DNA of 64,000 bases from positions 1,054,001-1,118,000 of the forward strand of contig NZ_CP120233.1 in the NCBI RefSeq assembly GCF_030012985.1. Reading direction: 5' to 3'. The DNA comes from Microbulbifer sp. VAAF005 (GTDB taxonomy: Bacteria > Pseudomonadota > Gammaproteobacteria > Pseudomonadales > Cellvibrionaceae). A program made the position numbers and the translations under genes. Positions 1 to 8,835 of the stretch are shown here, piece after piece. Numbering within the stretch: position 1 is the first letter of the stretch; every line of letters begins with the position of its first letter. The notes beneath the pieces were generated by a model. The model was not told the origin of the DNA. It saw only the letters and a list, made by a program, of their open reading frames with translations, and ran no database searches.

Positions 1-482
1 TTGTTTGAAATTAAGGTATTTCTTAGCCCAGTAACTAATATACCAGTATTACCATTACCATTAGCACTTGAATTAGTAATTAGATTGAAGTCGCTCGATA
101 CCGCCAACCCTACAAAGTCATTATTGTTCGCAGAAATATTGGTTACATTATGAAATCCATCACCAGCCAATCTAACCCCCGTCTGGCAGAATGATATAGT
201 ACCTGCGCCCTCCAAATACCCCACAAGACCGACAACATCTATGCCTATTGCAGAATTATTGTCACAAGTAATGGTATGACCATTCATATCCAGGCCACCA
301 GTTGGGCCAACAATGGTTATCGCGATATTATCTGTACATACCAAATCATCATCCAAAACTTCTCGGGTGTTAATGGTATCACCACAATCAACCGCCGATG
401 CAAGCCCGGATATTAGCAAGCAAAAAGCACCTGCAAATATAGATAAAGAACACTTCATACCTTGTAATTGCCATATAGCCAT
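1..482 (-). CDS. Secreted right-handed beta-helix protein, partial (C-terminus beyond window)
   Basis: The minus-strand frame is open from a start at 482 to the window edge. A start at 482 has a GAGGG element seven bases upstream; an inner ATG at 458 is the alternative. The product begins with a hydrophobic signal peptide ending near ASA, followed by VDCGDTIN, a short beta-rich stretch, then Asn/Gly-rich strands such as NGNGNTGILVTG that are typical of NosD-like parallel beta-helices. The CGD-x-I-N/T start, the D-D-L-x-C element and the GP-(T/S)-G-(G/S)-L element recur in the two proteins at 48.7 and 50.0 kb, so the three are paralogues. Expected full length is about 320 residues. Function is unknown; a surface or extracellular role is inferred from the signal peptide. 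Confidence 0.75.
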   Translation of the reverse strand, partial: MAIWQLQGMKCSLSIFAGAFCLLISGLASAVDCGDTINTREVLDDDLVCTDNIAITIVGPTGGLDMNGHTITCDNNSAIGIDVVGLVGYLEGAGTISFCQTGVRLAGDGFHNVTNISANNNDFVGLAVSSDFNLITNSSANGNGNTGILVTGLRNTLISN

Positions 483-795
483 CTTACTACCCTCTATAAA
501 ATCAGTTAATAATGACCTTCTCCTGAACAGAGTGTGATCCAGCTTGCTAAAAGGGCTATAAGAAATTTCTCTTAAAGAAATGGCAACTAAGTACGGAATC
601 TAAACATCTGTGAATGGTAAATAGTGGCTATCTACGCCAATTAGACAAAACGCAAGAAAGCAGTGTTGGATATGAAGCCAATGGGCCTTTACATGGGAAG
701 TTTAAGGGGGCGGCACTCATTACCCTCCTTTTCCCTCCCCTAAAAAAATCTGCGCAAATCTGCCGCCAGCCTGATTACTATTATTGCTCTTTGTC
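483..795. other. Non-coding stretch
   Basis: This stretch between the beta-helix gene start and the methyltransferase stop holds no convincing gene. A 70-codon plus-strand frame here has no ribosome binding site and no recognisable sequence. The right flank of the beta-helix gene presumably carries its promoter. Confidence 0.5.
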
Positions 796-1568
796 TCAAG
801 TAACTTTGACTCCTTTAATAGTATAAATTAGCGGAATCTCATGTCCTTTAAAAGACAGGTAGTATTTCCCCTTCTCACGCTCCTCCATGCCATCAAAACA
901 GTTGTAAGGACTATACGGGTATTCTTTTAGTTGAGCGATTTGAATACCATATTTTAATAATGCACTCACAACATCGCTAATCGGATGTGACCAGGTGGCT
1001 AGGGTAGACTTGTCACCCCGATCATTCTCTGTATAGGTACCCTGCTCTTCAATATCTGGATCGGCTCGATGAAAGTATGTGTAACCAGAGAAAATATCAT
1101 AAAATGGATGAAATTCTGCGATGTAGAAAGTCCCCCCGGCTTTAAGCATTGAGCAACAACTGATGCCCATCGTTCAATATCCGGCAACCAACAGAGTGCG
1201 CCGTAGGAAGTAAAGACGACATCAAATTCTTTATTGTTTGACTCTCCAAAACTGTAGATATCGTTGCAGATAAACTCTCCATGTAAACCTGAACGATCAG
1301 AAAGAACCTGTGCTTCAGCAATGGCTATAGAAGAAATATCAACTCCCGTCACCTTCGCCCCCAATCGAGCCCAAGATAAGGTATCCAATCCAAAATGGCA
1401 CTGTAAGTGGAGTAAACTTTTTCCAGACACACTACCTATATCTGAAAGCTCGACTTCATTTAAGGTAGATTTTCCGCTTAGAAATCCATCAATATTATAA
1501 AATTCAGACTTCACATGAATACGGGTGCGGCTATCCCAGGAGTGTCGGTTAATTTCAAAAAAATCCAT
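796..1568 (-). pseudogene. Class I SAM-dependent methyltransferase, frameshifted
   Basis: Two overlapping minus-strand frames together make one methyltransferase of about 257 residues. The first frame (from 1568) gives the Rossmann core: LLHLQCHFGLDTLSWARLGA (motif I region), a VDIS acidic loop, and DVVFTSYGALCWLPDIERWA. The second frame (to 796) continues with KAGGTFYIAEFHPF and a C-terminal domain. The switch falls at a run of six C at 1132-1137 (G on the coding strand); a seventh base would restore CLKPGGTFYIAEF. It is therefore either a sequencing error or a recent frameshift. Family knowledge: such proteins transfer methyl groups from S-adenosylmethionine to small molecules; the substrate here cannot be told. 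Confidence 0.8.
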
Positions 1569-1839
1569 GACTCACCTTCTAATTACTTATATTTATCGAT
1601 TCTATTTAATTATCAAGGGTAAGAAATTTAAATTTACTTGTAAGTCCTATTCCGTTATGCCTCAAGTTCAAGAAAACTAAGATTGCCAATCATTCTAACT
1701 ATATATTTACAGTAATGCTTCAGCTACAAAAGGCTCTATTGAACTAAATTGCAAGTACAAATCATGATTTACTATAAAGCAGGCTAAGAATCTTTGAGAA
1801 AAGCCCTAAATGGGGACAATAGAAGATAGAATCCTTAAT

Positions 1840-2190
1840 CTACGATTGATTATCCTCATCATATCTTAGGCGCGCTTTACGAATCTCGGGATGATGTTCA
1901 TCTGCCCAAGAGACTAACTTCCACACAGCTGCAGATAACCCCCTTCCCAGGTCAGTTAATTCATACTCCACTTTAACTGGAACCTGCGCAAAGACAGTAC
2001 GGAGTACAAAACCATCGCGCTCTAAGTCACGCAGGGTTTGCGTCAACATTCGCTGTGAAATCCCTTCAATACGCGACTTCAGGGAGTTGAAGCGATCTGG
2101 ACCATCAACAAGGGCAAACAATATCAGGATGGACCACTTGTCACCAATTTGAGCTACTACATTACGAACGGGACATTCATCATCATTCAC
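1840..2190 (-). CDS. HxlR-family transcriptional regulator
   Basis: Winged-helix regulator of the HxlR/MarR-like type. The signature CPVRNVVAQIGDKWSILIL is followed by a recognition region (GISQRMLTQTLRDLERDGF) and the wing ending in VEYELTDLGRGL. I place the start at a GTG at 2190, nine bases after a GAGAGG ribosome site, giving about 116 residues, the usual family size. A longer frame opens at a GTG at 2268 but would run over the AGTAAC repeats that look like operators. It is divergent from the hydrolase gene at 2373 and probably controls it; HxlR proteins often sense electrophiles through an N-terminal Cys, and the Cys of CPVR is present. Confidence 0.85.
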   Translation of the reverse strand: MNDDECPVRNVVAQIGDKWSILILFALVDGPDRFNSLKSRIEGISQRMLTQTLRDLERDGFVLRTVFAQVPVKVEYELTDLGRGLSAAVWKLVSWADEHHPEIRKARLRYDEDNQS

Positions 2191-2254
2191 AAACACGCGC
2201 CTCTCACTATTTTTATTCTGCGTCCCCACCCTTCCACTCCATAGGTTATCAAAA

Positions 2255-2327
2255 AGTAACTTAACCACTTAATAGTGCCTTATTGGCAACCAACTCTCAA
2301 GTGAGTAACCTAGTATAAATAAGTAAC
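2255..2327. promoter_or_regulatory. Three AGTAAC repeats, candidate HxlR operator
   Basis: AGTAAC occurs at 2255, 2304 and 2322 between the regulator and the hydrolase; two copies extend to AGTAACTTAAC. Repeats of this kind between an HxlR gene and its divergent target are common operator architecture. Function is inferred from position and repetition only. Confidence 0.4.
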
Positions 2328-2372
2328 TTAACCCGAAATCACCTATAGACCCATATAGATATATACCCTGTT

Positions 2373-3296
2373 ATGACCCAAGCTCTCTTAGACAAGGCCC
2401 TCACCCAATACGCCTCCAATAGACCCTCAACCGCTGACGATATATTTACACCGCAGTTTGTCTCTGTAGGGAAATTTAACATTCGCTTTCTACGCAAGGA
2501 AAAACCTCAGGCTCCCAGCCTACTACTGCTGAATGGTCTACCCCAAAGTATTCGCATGTGGGAGTCATCCATTGAAGCATTTAGTGAAAAGTTTGATGTG
2601 CTAGCCTTTGATATCCCAGGATTTGGCTTATCAAAAGCGGAGGAAGGAGATATGTCTCCAAGCAGCCTGAGCGAAGCCCTTGTTCAAATAATGAACCATT
2701 TTGGCATCAAGCAGGCCCACCTGGTAGGGCCGGATGTGGGTGTGCCTATTGCTTTAGCGGCCGTTATTAACCACCCTCAACGATTCTTGAGTCTCAATAT
2801 CTTTGACGGCCCAGGCACCTTCCCTCCAAAACTCTCTCCTATTCTTATGGCCGTTGTCAGATCCCGAATGGTTCGCTGGATAGCAAAAGGCTTAAACAAG
2901 AAGTCAGTAATGAAAACCAACTTCCTGACTGCCGTCAAAGACGGCTATCACAACTACAAACCCAGCAAACGAGCTATCCAAGAGTACTATGACATAGCCT
3001 TTAATAGTGATAGTCACAAGTGCGCCATCAGTTTCTTTGGAAGCTATTCGAAAGAGCTTCCATGGATTGAGAGAAAACTAAATGGTATTAAAGTTCCGAC
3101 ATTGATCACTTGGGGCAAGAGAGATCCATTTGTTTTAGTGGATAATGCGACTGCCTTATCCAAGCATATCCCCAATAGCAAGCTAGTTATATTTGACAAC
3201 GCATCTCACTTCTCATCGGAAGATGCTGGACAAGAGTATGTTGACTTGATAATCAATTGGGTAGATGGCGGCTTCCTTGAGCATCGTGACGCATGA
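2373..3296 (+). CDS. Alpha/beta hydrolase with Asp at the nucleophile elbow
   Basis: 307-residue alpha/beta hydrolase. Visible landmarks are the oxyanion region LLLNGLPQSIRMW (about 51-63), FDIPGFGLS (79-87), the nucleophile elbow VGPDVGVP with Asp at about 121, an acidic residue in WGKRDPF, and a late His in FDNASHFSSED. An Asp nucleophile is the hallmark of haloalkane/haloacetate dehalogenases and epoxide hydrolases rather than esterases. No signal peptide, so cytoplasmic. It is transcribed away from an HxlR regulator with repeat operators between them, which suggests induction by its substrate or a toxic relative. Exact substrate unknown. Confidence 0.85.
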   Translation: MTQALLDKALTQYASNRPSTADDIFTPQFVSVGKFNIRFLRKEKPQAPSLLLLNGLPQSIRMWESSIEAFSEKFDVLAFDIPGFGLSKAEEGDMSPSSLSEALVQIMNHFGIKQAHLVGPDVGVPIALAAVINHPQRFLSLNIFDGPGTFPPKLSPILMAVVRSRMVRWIAKGLNKKSVMKTNFLTAVKDGYHNYKPSKRAIQEYYDIAFNSDSHKCAISFFGSYSKELPWIERKLNGIKVPTLITWGKRDPFVLVDNATALSKHIPNSKLVIFDNASHFSSEDAGQEYVDLIINWVDGGFLEHRDA

Positions 3297-3426
3297 GTTT
3301 TTAAATATTCTAAGAACAGATACCTAATCACTAACTGAATTCAAGGTGGCGTTAAACAATTTCGCCACCGATATATTAATGGGGCTCAACTACCATCATT
3401 AGAGCGCCCTTTATCAAATTGGTTTT

Positions 3427-4350
3427 TTAACTCATTAACTTTGACTCTGATTCAGCATCATCCTTCCCCTTTTTGGCCTTAATCTGTGAAACACCAATCA
3501 ATGCGCGGCCTAGGTCTGAAGCATAAAATCCCGCAGCCAATATTACGAAGGCGCCAAATAATGTAATTCCATCAGGCAGATCTCCGAAGATTACAAAGCC
3601 AATAACAATAGCCCAAAATAGTAAAGCGTAACTAAAGGGCTGCAAAATAGAAGCTGGAGTAAGTGCCAGTGCCTTAATCAGTAAATAGTGGCCCATTGCA
3701 CCTAAGAGCCCATTTAAAATCAACAATTGCCACCCTGATACTGTCGGCTCTACCCAATAAAATGGTGCTAAGCTTCCAAAAATAATAATACCCATAGTCG
3801 CGGTATAGAAAACGGTTGTATCGGCACTATCAAAGTGTGAAACACGGCGTGAAAGCACTTGATATGCGGCCCATAGGATAGCTCCCAAGATGGGGATCAA
3901 GGTTTGCCAACCCATCATTCCCATTCCAGGCCTAATGATAATAAGGGCACCTATAAATCCAGCCGCAACACTTACCCAGCTCCTTGTATCTATCCTCTCC
4001 CCTAAAAACCATCCAGCCATTAATATTGCGAATAATGGGGCTGTCGCAGCTATAGCATGCACATCAGCCAAAGACATCATACTAAAAGCAAAAACAAATA
4101 CTGACACCTCAAGGGCGAGAACAATAGAGCGGGCTAATTGAGTGCCAAATATTTTACTTCGCACTAACTCCAAGCTCCCTTTGAGTCTCGCCAAGCTTAT
4201 AACGATGAAGAAAAATATCGCGAAACGAATCGCCATTATTTGAACGATAGAATAGTTCTGAACGAGAACCTTACCTGTTGCATCCATACCAGCCAAACAG
4301 AGCATTGCCAAAATAGTCAGAATAATTCCACGACTGTCTTTAAACTTCAC
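3427..4350 (-). CDS. EamA/DMT-superfamily transporter
   Basis: 307-residue integral membrane protein with about ten hydrophobic helices in two repeated halves, as in the drug/metabolite transporter (EamA, RhaT-like) family. Typical signs are MDATGKVLV in helix 1, FAFSMMSLADVHAIAATAPLF in the first half and ALALTPASILQPFSYALLFWAI in the second, and a short charged cytoplasmic tail. The start is a GTG at 4350. It stands alone between convergent and co-oriented neighbours. Family members export or import metabolites or amino acids; no substrate is indicated. Confidence 0.88.
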   Translation of the reverse strand: MKFKDSRGIILTILAMLCLAGMDATGKVLVQNYSIVQIMAIRFAIFFFIVISLARLKGSLELVRSKIFGTQLARSIVLALEVSVFVFAFSMMSLADVHAIAATAPLFAILMAGWFLGERIDTRSWVSVAAGFIGALIIIRPGMGMMGWQTLIPILGAILWAAYQVLSRRVSHFDSADTTVFYTATMGIIIFGSLAPFYWVEPTVSGWQLLILNGLLGAMGHYLLIKALALTPASILQPFSYALLFWAIVIGFVIFGDLPDGITLFGAFVILAAGFYASDLGRALIGVSQIKAKKGKDDAESESKLMS

Positions 4351-4471
4351 TTCAAACTCTCTAATAAAGACTACAGATTCTATTGAAGTATGAAATTTCC
4401 AATGTGTATACCAAGTTTATCGCCCCAAAATCCTACTGTAATCTTATGCTCGTACTACCCTATCCTCTCTC

Positions 4472-5620
4472 TTATATATCTCCCAAAGAACCTTCTACCT
4501 GCGTGGCTCTAAGCTGAGCATTTTGAGTATTTATTTCGCTGAGAAAGATTGAGTTGGTCTCTTCTGCTAACTTAACGGCTCGATCTGAAGCACTCATTGC
4601 ACCCTTTAGTTTTCCGCCCAACTTATAGGCAGTTGCCAAACTATCCCATAAAATCTCAGAATCGGGAAATTCCTTAGCTCCCTGCTCTAGGATCTCAATC
4701 CCCCAATCAGTCTTACCTTCATAGGCCGCTTTAAGCCCATAGACATTATATTGATGTACAGAAAGTGGAAATAAATAGCCATACTCATCAACTTTAGAAC
4801 TATAAAACTCTTTTAATTCACTTAAAGACATAACATCAATTTCAGGCACAGCATTCCAACCAGAGAAAACTGCTTGCAACCCCTTTGCATTGCCTACTAA
4901 GGGTGTACTGTCATGTGTTTCATTGGGGAATCGTGCATAAGAGAAGTACAATCCTGATCTGGGCATATCATTTAATGCTTGAAGCATACCGTTAAAAGCC
5001 GACGGCATTTCATTTGGCTCATTTGCCATACTCAGAAACCATCTAAAAGGCTTATTCTCCTTACTTGCATGGCTACCCTTATAATCATCTATAAGAGATG
5101 AATCATCCCACCATAAACTGGGACTAATTGAAATTGCTGCATCAAACATAGATTCATTATTAATTGCCAAGTAACTAGTATATAGCCCAGAAAGTGAGTG
5201 ACCAGAGATAATAGAATATGGAGAAATTCGATATTTCTCACTCAAGATTCCTGAGAATTCGTCTTCCAAGAATTTTGTCAGTTTGTCAGCTTTGCCTGAG
5301 CGCCCCGCGTAGGCTTCGGGTTCAGTGGGAGTAAAATATGCGAGCCGATCCTGAGTGCTGATACCGACCACTATCATTTCAGGTATAACAGCATAGGTAC
5401 TATAAAAATGTACACTAGACGCCATATGATTAAATTGCGTTGAGCCATCCAATATCACTAGTAGAGGATAAGAAAAACTCTCAGAATGGTGATAGGTATC
5501 CGGTAAAGATACGCGAGCTGTAACCTCCTCTCCCAGGATCTCTGAATCTATACGAAAATGTACTACCTCCCCTAGGACATTAACCGAAAAGAACAAAAAT
5601 AAAACAAATATACTTCTCAT
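4472..5620 (-). CDS. Secreted esterase (esterase D / IroE-like) with C-terminal TPR-like region
   Basis: 382 residues with a short hydrophobic signal peptide (cleavage near VLG). The esterase domain of PF00756 type carries the nucleophile elbow GHSLSG (Ser near 142), preceded by LVILDG and followed by ISISPSLWWDD. The last ~100 residues (GLKAAYEGKTDWGIEILEQG onward) look like helical TPR repeats, a combination common in periplasmic alpha/beta hydrolases of marine gammaproteobacteria. Related enzymes cut siderophore or carbohydrate esters; the substrate here is unknown. A good AAAGGG ribosome site precedes the ATG at 5620. Confidence 0.85.
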   Translation of the reverse strand: MRSIFVLFLFFSVNVLGEVVHFRIDSEILGEEVTARVSLPDTYHHSESFSYPLLVILDGSTQFNHMASSVHFYSTYAVIPEMIVVGISTQDRLAYFTPTEPEAYAGRSGKADKLTKFLEDEFSGILSEKYRISPYSIISGHSLSGLYTSYLAINNESMFDAAISISPSLWWDDSSLIDDYKGSHASKENKPFRWFLSMANEPNEMPSAFNGMLQALNDMPRSGLYFSYARFPNETHDSTPLVGNAKGLQAVFSGWNAVPEIDVMSLSELKEFYSSKVDEYGYLFPLSVHQYNVYGLKAAYEGKTDWGIEILEQGAKEFPDSEILWDSLATAYKLGGKLKGAMSASDRAVKLAEETNSIFLSEINTQNAQLRATQVEGSLGDI

Positions 5621-5678
5621 TCAAATACCCTTTCATTACAACTCAACTTACCAGCCCACAGTTTCTAACTCTGTCTTA

Positions 5679-6080
5679 TCATTCAGAGTAATCGTGAGTG
5701 AATACCGGAAGATTATCGCTAATACTACACCAAGAGGGCATCTCACTAACCCACATGTGACCAGATATATTAACTTCAGGATTATCATCAAGTAATCCCA
5801 GACGAATCCGGCAGAGATTAGATTGGGGTTCTACCTCAACAAAAACCGGGGCAAAACAAGTGGGACAATAGTGCCGAGTTTTTCCTGGTTTAGAAATATA
5901 TTGTAGAAGCTTCTGGGGAGAACTAATAATCTTAAACTGACTCTTATTCACCAATGCTACCACTGAATAATCAGCCCCACTTAGCTTTCTACATGTTTCA
6001 CAATAACACTTGCGAACATCCAGTGATTTCTCATTAACTACAAATTGAACACTTTTACAGTGGCAACTACCATTGATCAT
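5679..6080 (-). CDS. GFA-family zinc protein (Gfa/CENP-V type)
   Basis: Small zinc-binding protein of the GFA (glutathione-dependent formaldehyde-activating enzyme) fold. Cysteine pairs are visible: GSCHCKSVQF, RKCYCETCRKLSG and HYCPTCFAPVF. The conserved core starts at MINGSCHC, so I choose the ATG at 6080; an upstream in-frame start at 6140 would add twenty unconserved residues. About 133 residues. Biochemical roles of most family members are unsettled despite the name. Confidence 0.88.
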   Translation of the reverse strand: MINGSCHCKSVQFVVNEKSLDVRKCYCETCRKLSGADYSVVALVNKSQFKIISSPQKLLQYISKPGKTRHYCPTCFAPVFVEVEPQSNLCRIRLGLLDDNPEVNISGHMWVSEMPSWCSISDNLPVFTHDYSE

Positions 6081-6327
6081 ATTAAACCCCAACTCAAAAT
6101 AATGACTTAAGGTATCTATTCGAGCTGTGCAGATTACCATTAACCTTATAAAAGGTAATAGTTATCGATAAAAGCCCCATTTTGAGCACACTGAAGTTTG
6201 ATAATAAGACTACGGTAAATAGAGCCCCAGTAGTAAATTAGCTATGAAAGATGAGAGCAACCTAAACCTCTTAGGCTGCACAGGAATAAAGCGCCAGGAT
6301 CTAACTTATCCCGGCACTAGTACGCTC

Positions 6328-7251
6328 TTAATTTTCAGTTACTGTAGAGGAAAGCTTGAAGTGGCTGAGAGCCTTTTCAGCAATTTCTTTACCATATTCC
6401 TGCACAAAGTGGCCCGCCTCCGCTATTTTGAGAGGCTCGGGGCAGTTTTTGATGGTTCCCCTCAGCAACTCCATCACTTTTTCACCAAGTACAAAGTCCC
6501 TCATTCCAATCGCCATAAAGCTCTCACCACCCCAGTTCCTAGACCAGAATTCTCGAGCCCTTACCCCTAGCTCTGCTCCCTCCATACCGGGGTCAACCGG
6601 TACAATTGACGGGAATCGACGAACGCCAGCCTTATAGCGGTTGTCTGGAAAAGGCGCATCATAGGCTACTATATCGAATAAATTGACCTCAGATTGAGCA
6701 TCATTGGCAATGAGCCCTCCCACAGGGATTTCAGGTACATTGACAGAGAAGTTCCGCCAGTGGTAGAACCCCTCTGATGCACCATCCCCTGCTGCGATAG
6801 CCGTATTCATTACCAGTAATCGGGTAAATCTATCCGGCATATCCATTGGAAGTGTCAATCCCAGAAGTCCACCCCAATCCTGACAAACCAGCGTAATATT
6901 CTTAAGATCCAAATCCTCAATCAAACGCATCAGGCTGTTACGATGGAAGTTAAAGGTGTACACATCTTCACTGACGGGCTTATCTGAGCGACCAAACCCA
7001 AACAAATCTGGAGCAATTACCCGGTGTCCTGCCTCAACAAAAACTGGGATCATTTTTCGATATAAGTAACCCCAACTGGGCTCCCCATGGAGACAAAGAA
7101 AGGTAGTATCCGCATCCTGCTCCCCCTCATCGATATATGCCATACGCATAGAATCGTAGCCTTCCAGGCTATCAATATAGTTGGGAGTATACGGAAAACC
7201 CGGTAGTAGGGAAAAGCGCTCCTCAGGAGTTCTCAATCGTTCAATAGACAT
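6328..7251 (-). CDS. Haloalkane dehalogenase (subfamily I type)
   Basis: 307 residues from an ATG at 7251, preceded by AGAGGG. Haloalkane dehalogenases hydrolyse carbon-halogen bonds via a covalent aspartyl ester. The expected residues are visible: HGEPSW (55-60) with the halide-binding Trp, nucleophile Asp125 followed by Trp126 in CQDWGG, a candidate acid in GMRDFVLG, and the base His in EAGHFVQEYG. PDLFGFGRSDKP is also typical. Cytoplasmic, monocistronic, no dedicated regulator next to it. It is distinct from the other Asp-elbow hydrolase at 2.4 kb. Confidence 0.92.
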   Translation of the reverse strand: MSIERLRTPEERFSLLPGFPYTPNYIDSLEGYDSMRMAYIDEGEQDADTTFLCLHGEPSWGYLYRKMIPVFVEAGHRVIAPDLFGFGRSDKPVSEDVYTFNFHRNSLMRLIEDLDLKNITLVCQDWGGLLGLTLPMDMPDRFTRLLVMNTAIAAGDGASEGFYHWRNFSVNVPEIPVGGLIANDAQSEVNLFDIVAYDAPFPDNRYKAGVRRFPSIVPVDPGMEGAELGVRAREFWSRNWGGESFMAIGMRDFVLGEKVMELLRGTIKNCPEPLKIAEAGHFVQEYGKEIAEKALSHFKLSSTVTEN

Positions 7252-7755
7252 CGGCAACCCTCTTTTAGTTGAATATTAAATAGCGCCTTGCCACTGAAAA
7301 GCTAGATCAGTTGGAATCCAGAGATCATTCATTGTGGCGCTTTTATCGGTGCTTCATATCTGAAAAGATAACTGTAGAAAAATACCTATTATCCTACTAG
7401 ATAATAAGGATAAATATGCTCCTAAAACATGGCACGATCTCTAATTTTTACATTTAGAAACCTTATTAGGCGCCAGATCACTTAAATTACCCAATAATGC
7501 CAATCTGGCAAGTCTGAAACCATTGGGCTAAGTACAACTGACCCTATCAAAGCCGATTAATCAAACTTCTTACCATTAAAAACATGTTAGATGTATTGAG
7601 ATACCCATCTGGATGTAAGCTGTCTACCAGCAATACATCTCAATTATCAGTAACTGGAATTGGAGCCAAGGAAAATTTAGGCTACAAAAATCACCGGGAG
7701 GCATATATCACTAGAAGAACAATATCTTTCATGACTATGAATCATGGACAACACC
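7252..7755. other. Non-coding stretch upstream of the dehalogenase
   Basis: About 500 bases with no credible gene. A plus-strand frame at 7584-7856 overlaps the next gene and has no ribosome site. A short inverted repeat TTATCC...GGATAA lies at 7389-7413 and may be a protein-binding site or chance. Confidence 0.4.
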
Positions 7756-8367
7756 TCAATACACTTTACCAAAGCCCGCCAAGATCCAGCCCCTTTTCAC
7801 TGGAGAATCCATCTCTACCTCCCTGGCGAACAGGGTTTTGGGTGCTGACTCCATGATTTTATATCCCCCATCATCAACATAAGTAACTAAAGCAACATGG
7901 GCAATATATCCTTTTTCAGTCTTTCTATAAAAAACCAGATCCCCCAACTGCGGCTTATAAGATACTGGTTTCAAAGATTGAATAGACTGGAAATAGGAAT
8001 ATAGATTTCTTGCTCGGCGATGGAAAAATGGATTCTCTGGATTATTACCATTTCGAGCATCATAGAAATTTGGATTTTTTACAAAACTATCTCTCAATAA
8101 GACCTGAAATGAATATCCAGCCATTCCGTAAGCGATATTAGGTACATCACTACAGACAATAAATCCAAATTTCCCACCTATATTATTATACATCCCCATC
8201 AGTGGATCATAAGGCGTAAACCAAAGAGAGTGTGCGTTATCGATAACCAGATTAACATTTGGAAGACCATGATGATTGGTAAAATTTCTCTTTCCCTTAT
8301 AGGTAGAAAAATGGACAAGCAGTGGTATTGCCAAAACAATGACAAGAAAGCCAATAAATTTTTTCAT
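7756..8367 (-). CDS. DUF1287 / NlpC-P60-like envelope protein
   Basis: About 203 residues from an ATG at 8367; a longer frame starting with TTG at 8400 is less likely. The N-terminus MKKFIGFLVIVLAIPLLVHF is a signal anchor. The body has FIVCSDVPNIAYGMAGY (candidate catalytic Cys), FFHRRARNLYSYF, GDLVFY and HVALVTYV, the order of Cys and His blocks found in DUF1287 and related papain-like NlpC/P60 proteins. A periplasmic cell-wall or amide hydrolase role is inferred from fold, not shown. Monocistronic and A+T-rich. Confidence 0.6.
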   Translation of the reverse strand: MKKFIGFLVIVLAIPLLVHFSTYKGKRNFTNHHGLPNVNLVIDNAHSLWFTPYDPLMGMYNNIGGKFGFIVCSDVPNIAYGMAGYSFQVLLRDSFVKNPNFYDARNGNNPENPFFHRRARNLYSYFQSIQSLKPVSYKPQLGDLVFYRKTEKGYIAHVALVTYVDDGGYKIMESAPKTLFAREVEMDSPVKRGWILAGFGKVY

Positions 8368-8772
8368 ATTACCAAAAATGTACCAACCCAAAATCACCAA
8401 TACATATGAAACATTACTAAACTAATAAAAAGTAGGGGAAAAGAGTACAGCTTACAAACCCTTACGCCACTTTAATGCCACTTTTTAGTCCGAACGTCAA
8501 CATACAGCTAGCAATAGGAATTGGAGTAACTGCTCATAACCTAGTAGAACTATCTCCCACTGCCAATTTAAATTTGTATACGAACGTTAAGGTTTCACAC
8601 CTGCAATGACCTTAGGGCTCTCCACCTCGACTCTAATTTCGCTTCATGAAAGCAGTTTAACCACATACTTTATTGGGGAGCCTCCGGAGGGATTTGGGTT
8701 AGACCACAAAGATCGAAGCTTCATTATTTGTATGGATCTGAAAATGGATTACAGTTAGATTTATCAGGCAAT

Positions 8773-8803
8773 AAAAAAGCCGCACACTGGAGAAGTGTGC
8801 GGC
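8773..8803 (-). terminator. Rho-independent terminator of the TonB receptor gene
   Basis: Perfect nine-pair hairpin GCCGCACAC / GTGTGCGGC with a seven-base loop, followed on the minus strand by six T. It sits just after the receptor stop at 8836. Confidence 0.9.
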
Positions 8804-8835
8804 AAAGCTTGGAAGCCTATGGGAGAGGCATGAGG

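Noticed and set aside
7584..7856. 90-codon plus-strand frame overlapping the DUF1287-like gene end
   Set aside because: No ribosome site, no homology signs, and it overlaps a better gene.
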